From HGM04593 sp964485215 (GTDB lineage: Bacteria; Bacteroidota; Bacteroidia; Bacteroidales; Bacteroidaceae), in assembly GCA_964485215.1 (NCBI GenBank), contig CAZAIM010000053.1, positions 1 through 16,367 on the forward strand: 16,367 bases of DNA, written 5' to 3'. Made by a program: the position numbers and the translations under genes. The notes beneath the pieces are model-generated. The model was not told where the DNA came from, searched no databases, and worked only from the letters and a program-made list of their open reading frames with translations. The number at the start of each line of letters is the position of its first letter. Within the stretch, counting starts at the first letter, position 1. This document shows, piece after piece, positions 1 through 7,505 of this stretch.

Positions 1-356
1 TATCAATCATTTCAAAGAACTATTTCGATTTTTTAGTGGACACTAATGCTATTTTCTCTTAATTTACTTGCAAAAACCATAATAATAGAGGAGGACTGAA
101 AAAATGATAGCTTTAATTTAAAAAAAACAGTGCTCCTCATGCGAAGAGGAGCTGTCACGTAGTGACTGAGGAGTAGGAATGTACCTAAGATTTCTTATAT
201 CGAATTCATGTTATTTTATCAGTTTTGCGGTGTGCTTCCACTGCGTTATTGTTCGCTATCGGTATTTTCGGAGACTATAGTAATGGCTGCAAGTATCCTT
301 TATAAGAGAGACTGTTGGGAATGTGATGGAGTGGTGAGGTCTCTTTCCTGTTGCAC
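1..356. other. Gene-free stretch downstream of folK
   Basis: I see no convincing coding region here. The only sizeable open frame (208-522, plus) runs antisense into folK and resembles nothing I know. The left 130 bases are AT-rich; a compact double palindrome follows at 132-173 (listed separately). A weak 6-bp inverted repeat (307-312 with 339-344) lies just past the folK stop but lacks a T-run, so I do not call it a terminator. What lies to the left of the window is unknown. Confidence 0.6.
132..173. repeat. Double-hairpin palindromic repeat (REP-like)
   Basis: Two adjacent palindromes are visible. GCTCCTC (132-138) pairs with GAGGAGC (146-152) around a 7-base loop, and GTCAC (154-158) pairs with GTGAC (162-166) around GTA. 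An outer TGAGGAG (167-173) can also pair with the CTCCTCA at 133-139, so two alternative folds are possible. A further GAGGAG lies at 89-94, upstream. Paired GC-rich palindromes between genes resemble REP-type or miniature mobile repeats. Copy number elsewhere in the genome cannot be seen from one window, so the repeat status is inferred. Confidence 0.45.
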
Positions 357-830
357 CTATGGTTCTCTCAATTCTGCCAGCAGTTGGCCTATGCTTTTTC
401 CTGTTGTGGGGTGTATTGCTTCGGAGGCTATCTCTGCGAGCGGCTCAAGAACAAAACTGCGCAGGTGCATTAGGGGGTGGGGAATGGTGAGTCTTTGGGT
501 TTCTATGGTGTCGTTTCCATAGAGCAGTATGTCAATGTCTATGATGCGGTCGCTGTAGTCTCCTTCGTGTGACTTATGCGTGCGTCCCAGTTCGCGCTCG
601 ATGCGCTCCGTGATATTGAGTACCTCGAGTGGCGAAAGTTCCGTGTCGAATGCTACAGCGCAGTTTAAGAAACTGTTATCGCTTTCAAAGCCCCATGGCT
701 GTGTCCCTATGAACTGTGACACAGCGGCACACTTGCCAAGCGCGAGCGATAGAAGCCCTATCGCTCGCGTGAGGTTTTCTCTCTTGTTGCCCAGGTTTGT
801 ACCCAAGCTAAGGTATAATCTTCTTGTCAT
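357..830 (-). CDS. folK: 2-amino-4-hydroxy-6-hydroxymethyldihydropteridine diphosphokinase
   Basis: FolK transfers pyrophosphate from ATP to 6-hydroxymethyl-7,8-dihydropterin, the step before dihydropteroate synthase in cytosolic folate synthesis. The 157-residue product has the family's usual length. It shows the N-terminal SLGTNLG strand-loop, the FLNCAV stretch, the substrate/ATP-binding DRIIDIDILLYG segment with its acidic residues at about 92-103, and the following IPHPLMHLRSFVLEPL block. The start codon overlaps the queA stop by one base (TAATG on the minus strand), which implies translational coupling as the last gene of the operon. folE, which makes an earlier intermediate of the same pathway, lies in a separate operon at 11391-11969. 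Identification is secure. Confidence 0.96.
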   Translation of the reverse strand: MTRRLYLSLGTNLGNKRENLTRAIGLLSLALGKCAAVSQFIGTQPWGFESDNSFLNCAVAFDTELSPLEVLNITERIERELGRTHKSHEGDYSDRIIDIDILLYGNDTIETQRLTIPHPLMHLRSFVLEPLAEIASEAIHPTTGKSIGQLLAELREP

Positions 831-1924
831 TAGTCAATGATGAGCATTGCGTCACCGTAGAGACCGAACCGGTAGCCTTCGTCAAGTGCAACCTTGTATG
901 CGTTCATAACATTGTCATAGCCGCCGAATGCTGTAGTGAGCATGAGCATTGTTGAGTATGGGGCATAGAAGTTAGCTATCATGCAGTTGGCAACCTGGAA
1001 GTCGTGTTCGGGGAAGATGAATTTGCTTGTCCAGCCGTCATACTCCTTTAGCATGCCCCCGGTAAGTGTTGCTGTCTCAAGCACACGCTGCACCGATGTT
1101 CCTACGGCACATATTCTGCGTCCGTCGGTCTTTGCTTTGTTGACGAGCTGCACGGCATCGGTGTCAACACTTATCAGGTCGCTGTCCATCTTGTGCTTTG
1201 TGAGGTCCTCGACATCAATCTCGCGGAAGCAGCCGAGTCCGGTGTGCATTGTTACAAAAGCGGTGTCTATGCCTTTGATTTCCATACGCTTCATAAGCTC
1301 GCGAGTGAAATGGAGCCCGGCAAATGATGCTGTTACAGAGCCTTCTTTCTTGGCGAAGTAGGTCTGGAAGTTCTCGAGGTCTTCCGGCTCTTCCTTGCGC
1401 AGGCGTTTGAAATCATCGGGCAGCGGTGCAACACCAAGTGCGTAGAGTGCCTTCTTGAATTCATCGTGAGGGCCATCGTAGAGGAAACGCAATGTGCGGC
1501 CTCTCGATGTGGTGTTGTCGATTACCTCGGCAACCATTGAGTTGTCCTCGCCGAAGTAAAGCTTGTTGCCTATTCGAATCTTGCGTGCAGGGTCTACAAG
1601 CACGTCCCACAAACGGAACTCTTCATTGAGCTCGCGCAGCAGGAATACTTCAATCTGTGCGTTTGTCTTCTCCTTGTTGCCATAGAGACGTGCGGGGAAC
1701 ACCTTGCTGTCGTTCATTACAAAAAGGTCCTTTTCATCGAAGTATTCTATAACCTCCTTGAATATGCGGTGCTCAATTTCTCCTGTCTTTTTGTGGAGCA
1801 CGAGAAGGCGCGATTCGTCGCGGTAATCTGCCGGGTGCAATGCTATGCGGTCATCGGGAAGCTTGTATTTGAACTGTGACAGCTTCATGTGCTGTCCGCT
1901 TATGCTAAAACTCTCATCTGTCAT
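830..1924 (-). CDS. queA: tRNA preQ1(34) S-adenosylmethionine ribosyltransferase-isomerase
   Basis: QueA uses the ribosyl part of S-adenosylmethionine to turn preQ1 at the tRNA wobble position into epoxyqueuosine. The 364-residue frame has the characteristic KLSQFKYKLPDDRIALHPADYRDESRLLVL start, the MNDSKVFPARL block, the THMHTGLG-like TMHTGLGCF block, and the late ICAVGTSVQRVLE and FIFPEHDFQVANCMIANFY blocks. Two starts are possible. ATG at 1924 leaves 6 bases after the truB stop, in keeping with the tight operon. ATG at 1888 (MKLSQF) matches where the family normally begins and would remove 12 residues. I list the longer form but consider the 1888 start at least as likely. It sits between truB and folK in the operon. 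Confidence 0.96.
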   Translation of the reverse strand: MTDESFSISGQHMKLSQFKYKLPDDRIALHPADYRDESRLLVLHKKTGEIEHRIFKEVIEYFDEKDLFVMNDSKVFPARLYGNKEKTNAQIEVFLLRELNEEFRLWDVLVDPARKIRIGNKLYFGEDNSMVAEVIDNTTSRGRTLRFLYDGPHDEFKKALYALGVAPLPDDFKRLRKEEPEDLENFQTYFAKKEGSVTASFAGLHFTRELMKRMEIKGIDTAFVTMHTGLGCFREIDVEDLTKHKMDSDLISVDTDAVQLVNKAKTDGRRICAVGTSVQRVLETATLTGGMLKEYDGWTSKFIFPEHDFQVANCMIANFYAPYSTMLMLTTAFGGYDNVMNAYKVALDEGYRFGLYGDAMLIID

Positions 1925-1930
1925 ACTGTT

Positions 1931-2620
1931 TCATTGATTTTCGAGCCATTCCTGGAATGCCTCGGGGGTTATACAATTTTCGATTTTATATTCTCCAATA
2001 CGTGTGCGTATAAGGTCGCTAAGGTAGCCTCCGCTCTGCAGAGCCTCGCCAATGTCTCGCGCCAGGGAGCGTATGTATGTTCCCTTGCCGCATGTGACGC
2101 GTATTCTTATCCTGGGCAGGTTGCACTCGAGCAGTTCGATTCTGTCAATGCGTATCTGCTTTGGTGCAAGTTGCATCTCGCTGCCTCCGCGTGCCAGGTC
2201 ATATGCGCGCTTGCCGTCGACCTTGCAGGCCGAAAACAGTGGCGGACGTTGGGCTATTGTTCCGGTGAACTTTTCAAGTGTCTCCTCGACCATCTCCTTT
2301 GTTATGTGCTCATAGGGGTATGTCGCATCAACCGGGTGTTCCATGTCGAATGAGGGTGTGGTGGCACCGAGTGTTATCTCGGCTACATATTCCTTTGTTT
2401 GCCCTTGCAACTCCTCAATCCTTTTGGTTGCTTTTCCTGTGCACAGCAGCAACACTCCCGATGCCAGTGGGTCGAGCGTGCCGGCGTGTCCTACCTTGAA
2501 CCGCTTTATTCCATACTTACGGCTTAGAAGGTAGCGTATCTTGCTTACAATCTGGAACGATGTCCAGGTGTAGGGTTTGTTAATAGCTATTATTTCTCCT
2601 GCAACAAAGTCCATTGCCAT
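1931..2620 (-). CDS. truB: tRNA pseudouridine(55) synthase TruB
   Basis: TruB isomerises U55 in the T-loop of tRNAs to pseudouridine. The 229-residue protein shows the NKPYTWTSF N-terminal block, the catalytic motif GHAGTLDPLASGVL with the nucleophilic aspartate at residue 50, the KRAYDLARGG block and the GTYIRSLARDIGEAL block near the C terminus. It is at the short end for the family and appears to lack a C-terminal PUA-type extension, which is common in shorter homologues. ATG at 2620 lies 3 bases after the uppP stop; a second ATG six bases further in (2614) is possible. It is co-transcribed with the neighbouring tRNA-modification gene queA. Confidence 0.96.
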   Translation of the reverse strand: MAMDFVAGEIIAINKPYTWTSFQIVSKIRYLLSRKYGIKRFKVGHAGTLDPLASGVLLLCTGKATKRIEELQGQTKEYVAEITLGATTPSFDMEHPVDATYPYEHITKEMVEETLEKFTGTIAQRPPLFSACKVDGKRAYDLARGGSEMQLAPKQIRIDRIELLECNLPRIRIRVTCGKGTYIRSLARDIGEALQSGGYLSDLIRTRIGEYKIENCITPEAFQEWLENQ

Positions 2621-2623
2621 ATA

Positions 2624-3460
2624 TTATATAAGTGAAAGAACTATTGTTGCAATGCCTGCTGCAAGGCAGTAGTATGCAAAATATATAAGCTTCCCTTTGC
2701 GCACTATCGAAATCATCCACTTGCAGGCGATGCAGCCCGAAATGAAGGCGGCAAGGAACCCTACGATTAGCGACAAGGGGCTTATGCCGCCGAATGATGC
2801 GCTGAGCCCAATCTCAAGAATCTCCTTTGTCTCGAGCAATGCTTCGCCGAGTATCGGGGGAATGACCATAAGGAAGGAGAATTGCGCCATATTCTGCTTG
2901 CTGTTGCCAAGCAGAAGGCCGGTTGCAATGGTTGTGCCCGAACGTGACAGTCCAGGGAGCACGGCGCAGGCTTGGCTGAGACCTATGATGAATGCGTCCT
3001 TTGTCGATATGTTCTCCTTTTGCTTTGGCTTTGCATAGTATGAGAATGTGAGCAATGCCGAAGTGAGCAGCAGGCAACAACCTACAATAAGCATGCTGCT
3101 GAAAGTCTCTTCTACCTGTTCCTTGAAGAAGATGCCTACAATGCCTATCGGTATCATCGATACCAATATTGCAAGCGCGTATCGCTGCTGGCTGTTGAGG
3201 CGTTGCATCACACTTGCACCCTTCTGTCCGGGCTGAAGCTTGAAGAGACCTTTGAATATCCAGATTACCTCCTTGTGGAGTATGACAATTGTGCTCAGCA
3301 CTGTTGCCACGTGCAGCAGAACGGTGAAAGGCAGAATCTGCTCCGGGTCGCTTATACCAAGAACGTTCTGTCCCAGTGTGAGGTGCCCGCTGCTACTTAT
3401 GGGCAGGTACTCTGTAAGGCCTTGGAGCAATCCAAGTATAAAGGATTCGAAAACACTCAT
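2624..3460 (-). CDS. uppP: Undecaprenyl-diphosphate phosphatase UppP (BacA family)
   Basis: UppP is an integral membrane phosphatase that converts undecaprenyl diphosphate to the monophosphate, recycling the lipid carrier for peptidoglycan and surface glycans; overexpression is known to give bacitracin resistance. The 278-residue product is almost entirely hydrophobic helices. It carries both family signatures: GLTEYLPISSSGHL near the N terminus (catalytic-motif Glu17 and following Ser/His residues) and LPGLSRSGTTIATGLLLG in the second half. It lies 6 bases after the DUF3098 gene and 3 bases before truB. The operon link to ftsX suggests coordinated supply of envelope-growth functions, which is an inference from position. 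Confidence 0.96.
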   Translation of the reverse strand: MSVFESFILGLLQGLTEYLPISSSGHLTLGQNVLGISDPEQILPFTVLLHVATVLSTIVILHKEVIWIFKGLFKLQPGQKGASVMQRLNSQQRYALAILVSMIPIGIVGIFFKEQVEETFSSMLIVGCCLLLTSALLTFSYYAKPKQKENISTKDAFIIGLSQACAVLPGLSRSGTTIATGLLLGNSKQNMAQFSFLMVIPPILGEALLETKEILEIGLSASFGGISPLSLIVGFLAAFISGCIACKWMISIVRKGKLIYFAYYCLAAGIATIVLSLI

Positions 3461-3466
3461 AGCTTC

Positions 3467-3721
3467 TTATATTTCAGTTTTGCCGTTGTCGTTTTTCTTC
3501 TCTTTCTTTTTATACATTATTGCGACAATAATGAATATGAAGCCCAGGAAGCATATTGCCGGAGCGAGCTTTATGCGTCTGAAACTGAATATGTCCGGCT
3601 CGAAATGTGTTTCGGTTGAACTGGGGCCGGCCATAAGAATGAATCCCAGGACTATGGCTGCGGCTCCGATTGCCAGCAACACATAGTTGATTTTGCTGAA
3701 TGCGAATTTTGATTTATCCAT
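3467..3721 (-). CDS. DUF3098 family small membrane protein
   Basis: A two-helix inner-membrane protein of unknown function. The first hydrophobic segment follows the N-terminal MDKSKFAFSKINY, and the second (about residues 52-67) is followed by a very basic tail (KKKEKK). The linker between the two contains a Phe-Arg-Arg-Ile-Lys-Leu-Ala-Pro stretch. I recognise the family as DUF3098, known from Bacteroidetes and regularly found between ftsX and uppP, as here. An upstream TTG at 3739 overlapping the ftsX stop would add six residues. I prefer the ATG at 3721 because it gives the usual family N terminus and an ordinary 14-base gap. Its job is unknown; position suggests cell division or envelope growth. 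Confidence 0.85.
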   Translation of the reverse strand: MDKSKFAFSKINYVLLAIGAAAIVLGFILMAGPSSTETHFEPDIFSFRRIKLAPAICFLGFIFIIVAIMYKKKEKKNDNGKTEI

Positions 3722-3735
3722 AAATGTAGTATTTA

Positions 3736-4596
3736 TCAAACAAAGTAGAGGTCATTGCTGCGCATACGCAGGAACTTGTTCACCGAAAGGAATGCGCACA
3801 GGGAGCATATTGCAACCCCGAAGAGCATAACCAATAGTGCTACGGGCAACAGGTTCTCGAAAGATATGAATTCGGCCATCGACGGTTCTTGCTCCAGCAG
3901 CAGGAATACTCCAATGCCAAGCAGGGCGTTTGCCATTATGCCGGAGGTGAATCCGATGAGCATATTGTTTATGATGAACGGGCGGCGTATGAACCCCCAC
4001 GTCGCACCTACGAGTTTCATCGTGTGCAGAAGGAAACGCTTCGAGTATATCGACAGGCGTACAAGGTTTCCAATCAGCGACCAGGATATAAGTGTGAGCA
4101 TCCCAAGAAGTACCAGCAGCACTATCCCGGCTTTTCTTATGTTCGTGTTCACTGCATTTACCAGTTCCTTCTGGTAGATGACTTCCGACACCTCCTTGCA
4201 GCCCAGCAGTTCCTTCTCAATGGCTGCGAGCGAGTCGGTGTTCGAGTATTGCGGTTTCAGGGTAATTTCTATCGATGCCTCATAGGGGTTGTATCCAAGT
4301 TGCTCTATGGGGTCGGTCTTCAGTGCGGCTCTCTCTTCCTCAAGAGCCTGTTCCTTTGATATGTATGTGCTGTTTGCTACGTATTCCTTCTCTTCAATTT
4401 CCTTTGCAAGCCTGTCGATGCCGGCATTGGTGGTGCCGCTGTCTATTATCACCGACACTGTAAGGTTCTGCTGCACGCTCCTCGACAAGGAGTGTCCGCA
4501 GGTGAATAATATGCCCATTACTCCAAGCAACAGCAGCACCAATGTAGTACTTATGTATACGCTCAATGTCTGAACTTTAAAAAATGGCTTGCTCAT
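3736..4596 (-). CDS. ftsX: Cell division protein FtsX (ABC transporter permease-like)
   Basis: FtsX partners with the ATPase FtsE at the division site, where the pair controls periplasmic peptidoglycan hydrolases. The 286-residue product has the family layout: one membrane helix near the N terminus (about residues 14-34), an extracytoplasmic domain of roughly 130 residues containing two ferredoxin-like stretches (SVIIDSGTTNAGIDRLAKEI and EASIEITLKPQYS), then three membrane helices with the characteristic KLVGATWGFIRRPFI segment before the second. A longer frame opens at 4662 but would overlap the upstream gene by 70 bases. ATG at 4596 gives the family start MSKPFFK and an ATGA 4-base overlap with the methyltransferase stop. 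ftsE is not in this window, a common arrangement in Bacteroidetes. Confidence 0.93.
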   Translation of the reverse strand: MSKPFFKVQTLSVYISTTLVLLLLGVMGILFTCGHSLSRSVQQNLTVSVIIDSGTTNAGIDRLAKEIEEKEYVANSTYISKEQALEEERAALKTDPIEQLGYNPYEASIEITLKPQYSNTDSLAAIEKELLGCKEVSEVIYQKELVNAVNTNIRKAGIVLLVLLGMLTLISWSLIGNLVRLSIYSKRFLLHTMKLVGATWGFIRRPFIINNMLIGFTSGIMANALLGIGVFLLLEQEPSMAEFISFENLLPVALLVMLFGVAICSLCAFLSVNKFLRMRSNDLYFV

Positions 4597-5492
4597 CTTC
4601 TTTTCTTGAAAACATATATTATCGAGCTGCTTGCGCTGCGTTTTGTGCTTTGTGCGCACCAACCCTTGAACCCTCTCCAGAGACCTTTCACTGTGCTCAT
4701 TCCCGAACCTTTGTAGCGTTCGCTTAGCATTGATATGTAGAAGCCGTCGAACGGCATTGTGTATTGTCTCTCAAGGATGAACCCGTGCTTCTCGCCCCAA
4801 CGCATAATGGTGCTTGCCTTGAAGTGCCATAGGTGGCGCGGAACATCATAAGCAGCCCAGTTTTCCTTGTAGTACTGTGCATCGTAGGACTGGCAGTTGG
4901 GAACTGCTATTATTGCAATTCCTGTGTCGTCTATGATGCGGTACAATTGTTCCCACATGGCATCGAGGTCCTGTATGTGTTCCATTACATGCCACATTGT
5001 CACTACATCGAACTCCTTTTCCTCCAGTTCCGGCAGCGATTTCTCGCTCAGCATCTCAAAGCCGAACTCCTTGAGTGCAAGCTCTCGTGCACTGCTGCTC
5101 TTCTCAATGGCTGTGACATCCCAACCGGCCTTTGCCATAGCTCGTGCAAAATAGCCCGTACCTGCGCCATAGTCAAGAATTCTGCCGTTCTTCAGCAGTG
5201 TCAGCTTGCCTACAAGCTTTACCTTGTTGTGCAGCATTATGGAGCGAACCTGGTGGTAAACCTTGTTCACAAGACCCTTGTCCGTGTTGCTGTGCGATAT
5301 GTATGAGGGCGATTCGTAGTAGCGGCCAATCTCCTTTTCGTCGGGGACATCCTGCGTGAACACAAAACCGCAGCCGGTGCACTCTATTATCCCGAATTCC
5401 TCACCAGTTGCAAAGTGATCCTTGCATGTGAAGCGTTTCTTTATGGAATTGCTCTTGCAGAGCGGGCATACCTTGTGGGTTATCGTATTCAT
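4593..5492 (-). CDS. Zinc-ribbon class I SAM-dependent methyltransferase
   Basis: First gene of the seven-gene minus-strand operon. The 299-residue protein begins with a probable zinc ribbon (Cys9, Cys12, Cys38, Cys41; a CPLC...CTGCG pattern). A Rossmann-fold methyltransferase domain follows: SAM-binding motif ILDYGAGTGYFA at about 105-116, an acidic strand end (VTAIEKSS) and the VVTMWHVMEHI motif. Further on lies YDVPRHLWHF at about 217, a block often seen in this Methyltransf_23-type group. The C terminus is strongly basic (IYVFKKRR). Substrate is unknown; relatives are often annotated as acting on small molecules, lipids or glycans. Its stop overlaps the ftsX start by four bases, so the two are probably translationally coupled. 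Confidence 0.85.
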   Translation of the reverse strand: MNTITHKVCPLCKSNSIKKRFTCKDHFATGEEFGIIECTGCGFVFTQDVPDEKEIGRYYESPSYISHSNTDKGLVNKVYHQVRSIMLHNKVKLVGKLTLLKNGRILDYGAGTGYFARAMAKAGWDVTAIEKSSSARELALKEFGFEMLSEKSLPELEEKEFDVVTMWHVMEHIQDLDAMWEQLYRIIDDTGIAIIAVPNCQSYDAQYYKENWAAYDVPRHLWHFKASTIMRWGEKHGFILERQYTMPFDGFYISMLSERYKGSGMSTVKGLWRGFKGWCAQSTKRSASSSIIYVFKKRR

Positions 5493-5542
5493 TATTCAGC
5501 AGCTCTTGTTTCCTTTCGGACATACCTATCCGAAATTTGTTA

Positions 5543-5550
5543 CAAAAATA
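5543..5550 (-). promoter_or_regulatory. Possible promoter -7 box for the methyltransferase-ftsX-folK operon
   Basis: On the minus strand, 5550-5543 reads TATTTTTG, matching the Bacteroidetes -7 consensus TAnnTTTG, about 50 bases upstream of the methyltransferase start codon. The best TTTG for a -33 box (5579-5576) is 25 bases away, longer than the usual 19-21, so the call rests on the -7 box alone. Confidence 0.35.
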
Positions 5551-5646
5551 TACCAAATCGGACGAAATTGTTCTTCAAAAACCGACTTTTCCTCTTTTTG
5601 TCGCTAAATATTGCATTTTTTAACATTTTGGTATCTGCTGTTTTGC

Positions 5647-5654
5647 TAATTTTG
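5647..5654 (+). promoter_or_regulatory. Possible promoter -7 box for the PspC gene
   Basis: TAATTTTG matches the Bacteroidetes -7 consensus and lies 50 bases upstream of the PspC-protein start codon. The nearest TTTG (5627-5630) is only 16 bases upstream, so the -33 box is poor. It shares the 212-base divergent intergenic region with the operon on the minus strand. Confidence 0.3.
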
Positions 5655-5704
5655 CACTTCGAGAACAGTAACCGGTAGTTTTTTAAAATAAATATTGTTT
5701 CTGT

Positions 5705-5938
5705 ATGGGAAGGCTTTTGCGTTCAGATAATAGAGTGGTTGCCGGCGTTTGTGCCGGCGTTGCCAAGAATTTTGGTTGGAATGTGAGGATGCTTAGAAGC
5801 GTATGGCTTCTGCTCTCGGTTGTATTGCTTGGGAGCCCGGTGCTTTTCTACCTTGTGCTTTGGATGGTGGTGCCGCCGGAGTCGAAACAGAAGAAGAGCT
5901 ATGAGGAGCGTATGAAGGAGCGTCTTGGCCGTAGATGA
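5705..5938 (+). CDS. PspC-domain small membrane protein
   Basis: A 77-residue protein made up essentially of one PspC domain. It begins with a basic stretch followed by RVVAGVCAGVAKNFGWNVRMLR, the family's glycine-rich amphipathic motif. A single long hydrophobic segment comes next (about residues 33-58, ending LVLWMVVPPE), then a charged, probably helical tail (EERMKERLGRR). In enterobacteria PspC senses envelope stress with PspB. Stand-alone PspC proteins in Bacteroidetes are widespread but poorly characterised, and no other psp gene is visible here, so a stress role is only inferred. It is monocistronic, convergent with miaB, and ends 11 bases before the 50-bp palindrome. Confidence 0.88.
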   Translation: MGRLLRSDNRVVAGVCAGVAKNFGWNVRMLRSVWLLLSVVLLGSPVLFYLVLWMVVPPESKQKKSYEERMKERLGRR

Positions 5939-5949
5939 CAAGGGCTTGT

Positions 5950-5999
5950 GAAAGAATAATATCGGAGAGGGGCGCGCCCCTCTCCGATATTATTCTTTC
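5950..5999. terminator. Perfect 50-bp palindrome, probable bidirectional terminator
   Basis: Positions 5950-5974 are the exact reverse complement of 5975-5999: 25 bp per arm with no unpaired centre and no mismatch. The core is GGGGCGCGCCCC and the outer part is A-rich on the left, T-rich on the right. It lies 11 bases after the PspC stop and 19 bases past the miaB stop, between convergent genes. In either direction a transcript would form a very stable GC-rich hairpin whose U-rich 3' arm pairs with the upstream A-rich arm, as in bidirectional intrinsic terminators. The lack of any spacer is unusual for a simple terminator. Confidence 0.75.
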
Positions 6000-6018
6000 C
6001 TGTACCGTCACGGTTGTC

Positions 6019-7344
6019 TCAGTCAACAATTTCGCCAAGCAGCGTTGCTGCCGTAGCATCGTTTATTCTTACTTTGACGAAATCGCCAATCCTGTAGCTC
6101 TTTCTGTCGAAGACTGCGGTGCGGTTCTGTTCAGTCCGGCCGTAGAACTGCTCTTTTGAGCGTTTCGAGATTCCCTCGATAAGCACTTCGTAGGTATTGC
6201 CTATGCAGCCTTTGTTGTTGGCTGCGGAACACTCCTGCTGTAGGGCGATGATTTCGTTCAACCGACGCACCTTTTCGCTCTCTTCAATATCGTCCTTCAT
6301 ATGCTTGCTTGCAAATGTCCCCGGGCGTTCAGAATACTTGAACATGAATGCCGCATCGTAGGAGCAGTGTCTCATCAGCGATAGCGTGGCCTGGTGATCC
6401 TCCTCTGTCTCTCCGCAGAACCCGGCAATGATGTCGGTCGAAAGACCGCAGTCGGGCACAATGCGGCGTATTGCCTCAATGCGGTCGAGGTACCACTCGC
6501 GGGTGTATTTGCGGTTCATTGCCTTCAGCATTGCGCTGCTGCCGCTCTGCACCGGAAGGTGTATGCTCTTGCACACGTTGGGCTCCTCGGCAATAACATG
6601 CAGTGTCTCGTCGCTCATATCCTTGGGGTGCGATGTGGTGAACCTTATCCGTGTTTGCGGAGCATGCTGTGCCACACGGCGCAGCAGCTGCGGGAATGTT
6701 ACGGTCTCTCCATTTCCGTCCTCGAAACGGTAGGAGTTCACATTCTGCCCAAGAAGTATTATCTCCTTGAACCCTTTTGCCACAAGGTCGTCCACTTCGT
6801 TGAGAATGCTCTGTATGTCGCGGCTTCTCTCTCTTCCTCTGGTGTAGGGCACAACGCAGTAGTGGCAGAAGTTGTTGCATCCGCGCATAATTGATATATA
6901 GCCCGAAACCTTGCCGCTGCATATTCGCATCGGTATCACATCGCGGTATGTCTCAGTCGTCGACAGTTCAATGTTCATTGCCGGGTGTCCGAGTTCGGCC
7001 TGTGCAATGAGTTCGGGGAGCGAGAGATAAGTGTCGGGGCCGGCTACAATGTCTACCTTGTAGTTATTTATCAGTTCCTCCTTTACTCTTTCGGCCATGC
7101 AGCCGACAACGCCTATGAGTGTCTTCTTTCCGCGGCGCAGGGCATTTAGCTGGTCCAGCCTGCCGTAAATCTTCTGCTCGGCGTTGTCGCGTATTGAACA
7201 GGTGTTGAGCAGTATGAGGTCGGCCTCTCCAATCTCTTCGTGCACGCTGTACCCGGCTACCTCGAGTATTGAACCGATGACTTCGCTGTCGGCTACGTTC
7301 ATCTGGCAGCCATATGTCTCTATGAATAACTTCCTGTTTTCCAC
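6019..7344 (-). CDS. miaB: tRNA-2-methylthio-N6-dimethylallyladenosine synthase MiaB
   Basis: MiaB is a radical-SAM methylthiotransferase that adds a methylthio group to i6A37 beside the anticodon. All three domains are visible. The N-terminal UPF0004 domain has three cluster cysteines, in ETYGCQMN (Cys13), LLNTCSIRDNA and VVGCMAER. The radical-SAM domain has the CxxxCxxC motif in RGCNNFCHYCVVPYTRGRERSR at about 155-176. The C-terminal TRAM domain runs over about the last 65 residues. The RGRERSR signature and NTCSIRDNAEQK favour MiaB over RimO or MtaB. The start is a GTG at 7344; no in-frame ATG precedes it in the short upstream region, so the N terminus is slightly shorter than in some relatives. 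It appears monocistronic. Confidence 0.96.
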   Translation of the reverse strand: MENRKLFIETYGCQMNVADSEVIGSILEVAGYSVHEEIGEADLILLNTCSIRDNAEQKIYGRLDQLNALRRGKKTLIGVVGCMAERVKEELINNYKVDIVAGPDTYLSLPELIAQAELGHPAMNIELSTTETYRDVIPMRICSGKVSGYISIMRGCNNFCHYCVVPYTRGRERSRDIQSILNEVDDLVAKGFKEIILLGQNVNSYRFEDGNGETVTFPQLLRRVAQHAPQTRIRFTTSHPKDMSDETLHVIAEEPNVCKSIHLPVQSGSSAMLKAMNRKYTREWYLDRIEAIRRIVPDCGLSTDIIAGFCGETEEDHQATLSLMRHCSYDAAFMFKYSERPGTFASKHMKDDIEESEKVRRLNEIIALQQECSAANNKGCIGNTYEVLIEGISKRSKEQFYGRTEQNRTAVFDRKSYRIGDFVKVRINDATAATLLGEIVD

Positions 7345-7449
7345 AATTCGTATATTTACAAAACTGTCTGCGAAGATAGTGATAAAAAATGAAACATCGT
7401 GCGTGTTGTGCTATTTATAGAATATTTAATTAATATTTAAAGAACATAA

Positions 7450-7481
7450 TTTGAATTTATTTCTTTTTTACTTTAACTTTG
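7450..7481 (+). promoter_or_regulatory. Bacteroidetes-type promoter of the glycosyltransferase-to-folE operon
   Basis: TTTG at 7450-7453, a 20-base spacer, then TAACTTTG at 7474-7481 match the TTTG-N19-21-TAnnTTTG pattern of the primary sigma factor in Bacteroidetes. Transcription would begin near 7488, giving a leader of only about 18 bases before the ATG at 7506. Confidence 0.8.
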
Positions 7482-7505
7482 CAACTTGCCTTATGTATAT
7501 ATGCG

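Noticed and set aside
208..522. 104-residue open frame on the plus strand at the left end
   Set aside because: More than half is antisense to folK, its sequence has no recognisable domain, and no promoter or ribosome-binding signal supports it.
3737..3739. TTG start for the DUF3098 gene
   Set aside because: It overlaps the ftsX stop neatly, but the ATG at 3721 gives the usual family N terminus and a normal gap.
5935..6159. 74-residue open frame crossing the 50-bp palindrome
   Set aside because: It exists only because the palindrome and the antisense of miaB happen to be stop-free; its first half is the palindrome translated and its second half is antisense to a secure gene.
7359..7378. Promoter for miaB
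   Set aside because: Two near-matches to the -7 box exist on the minus strand (7366-7359 and 7378-7371), each with a mismatch and neither with a TTTG at the right distance.
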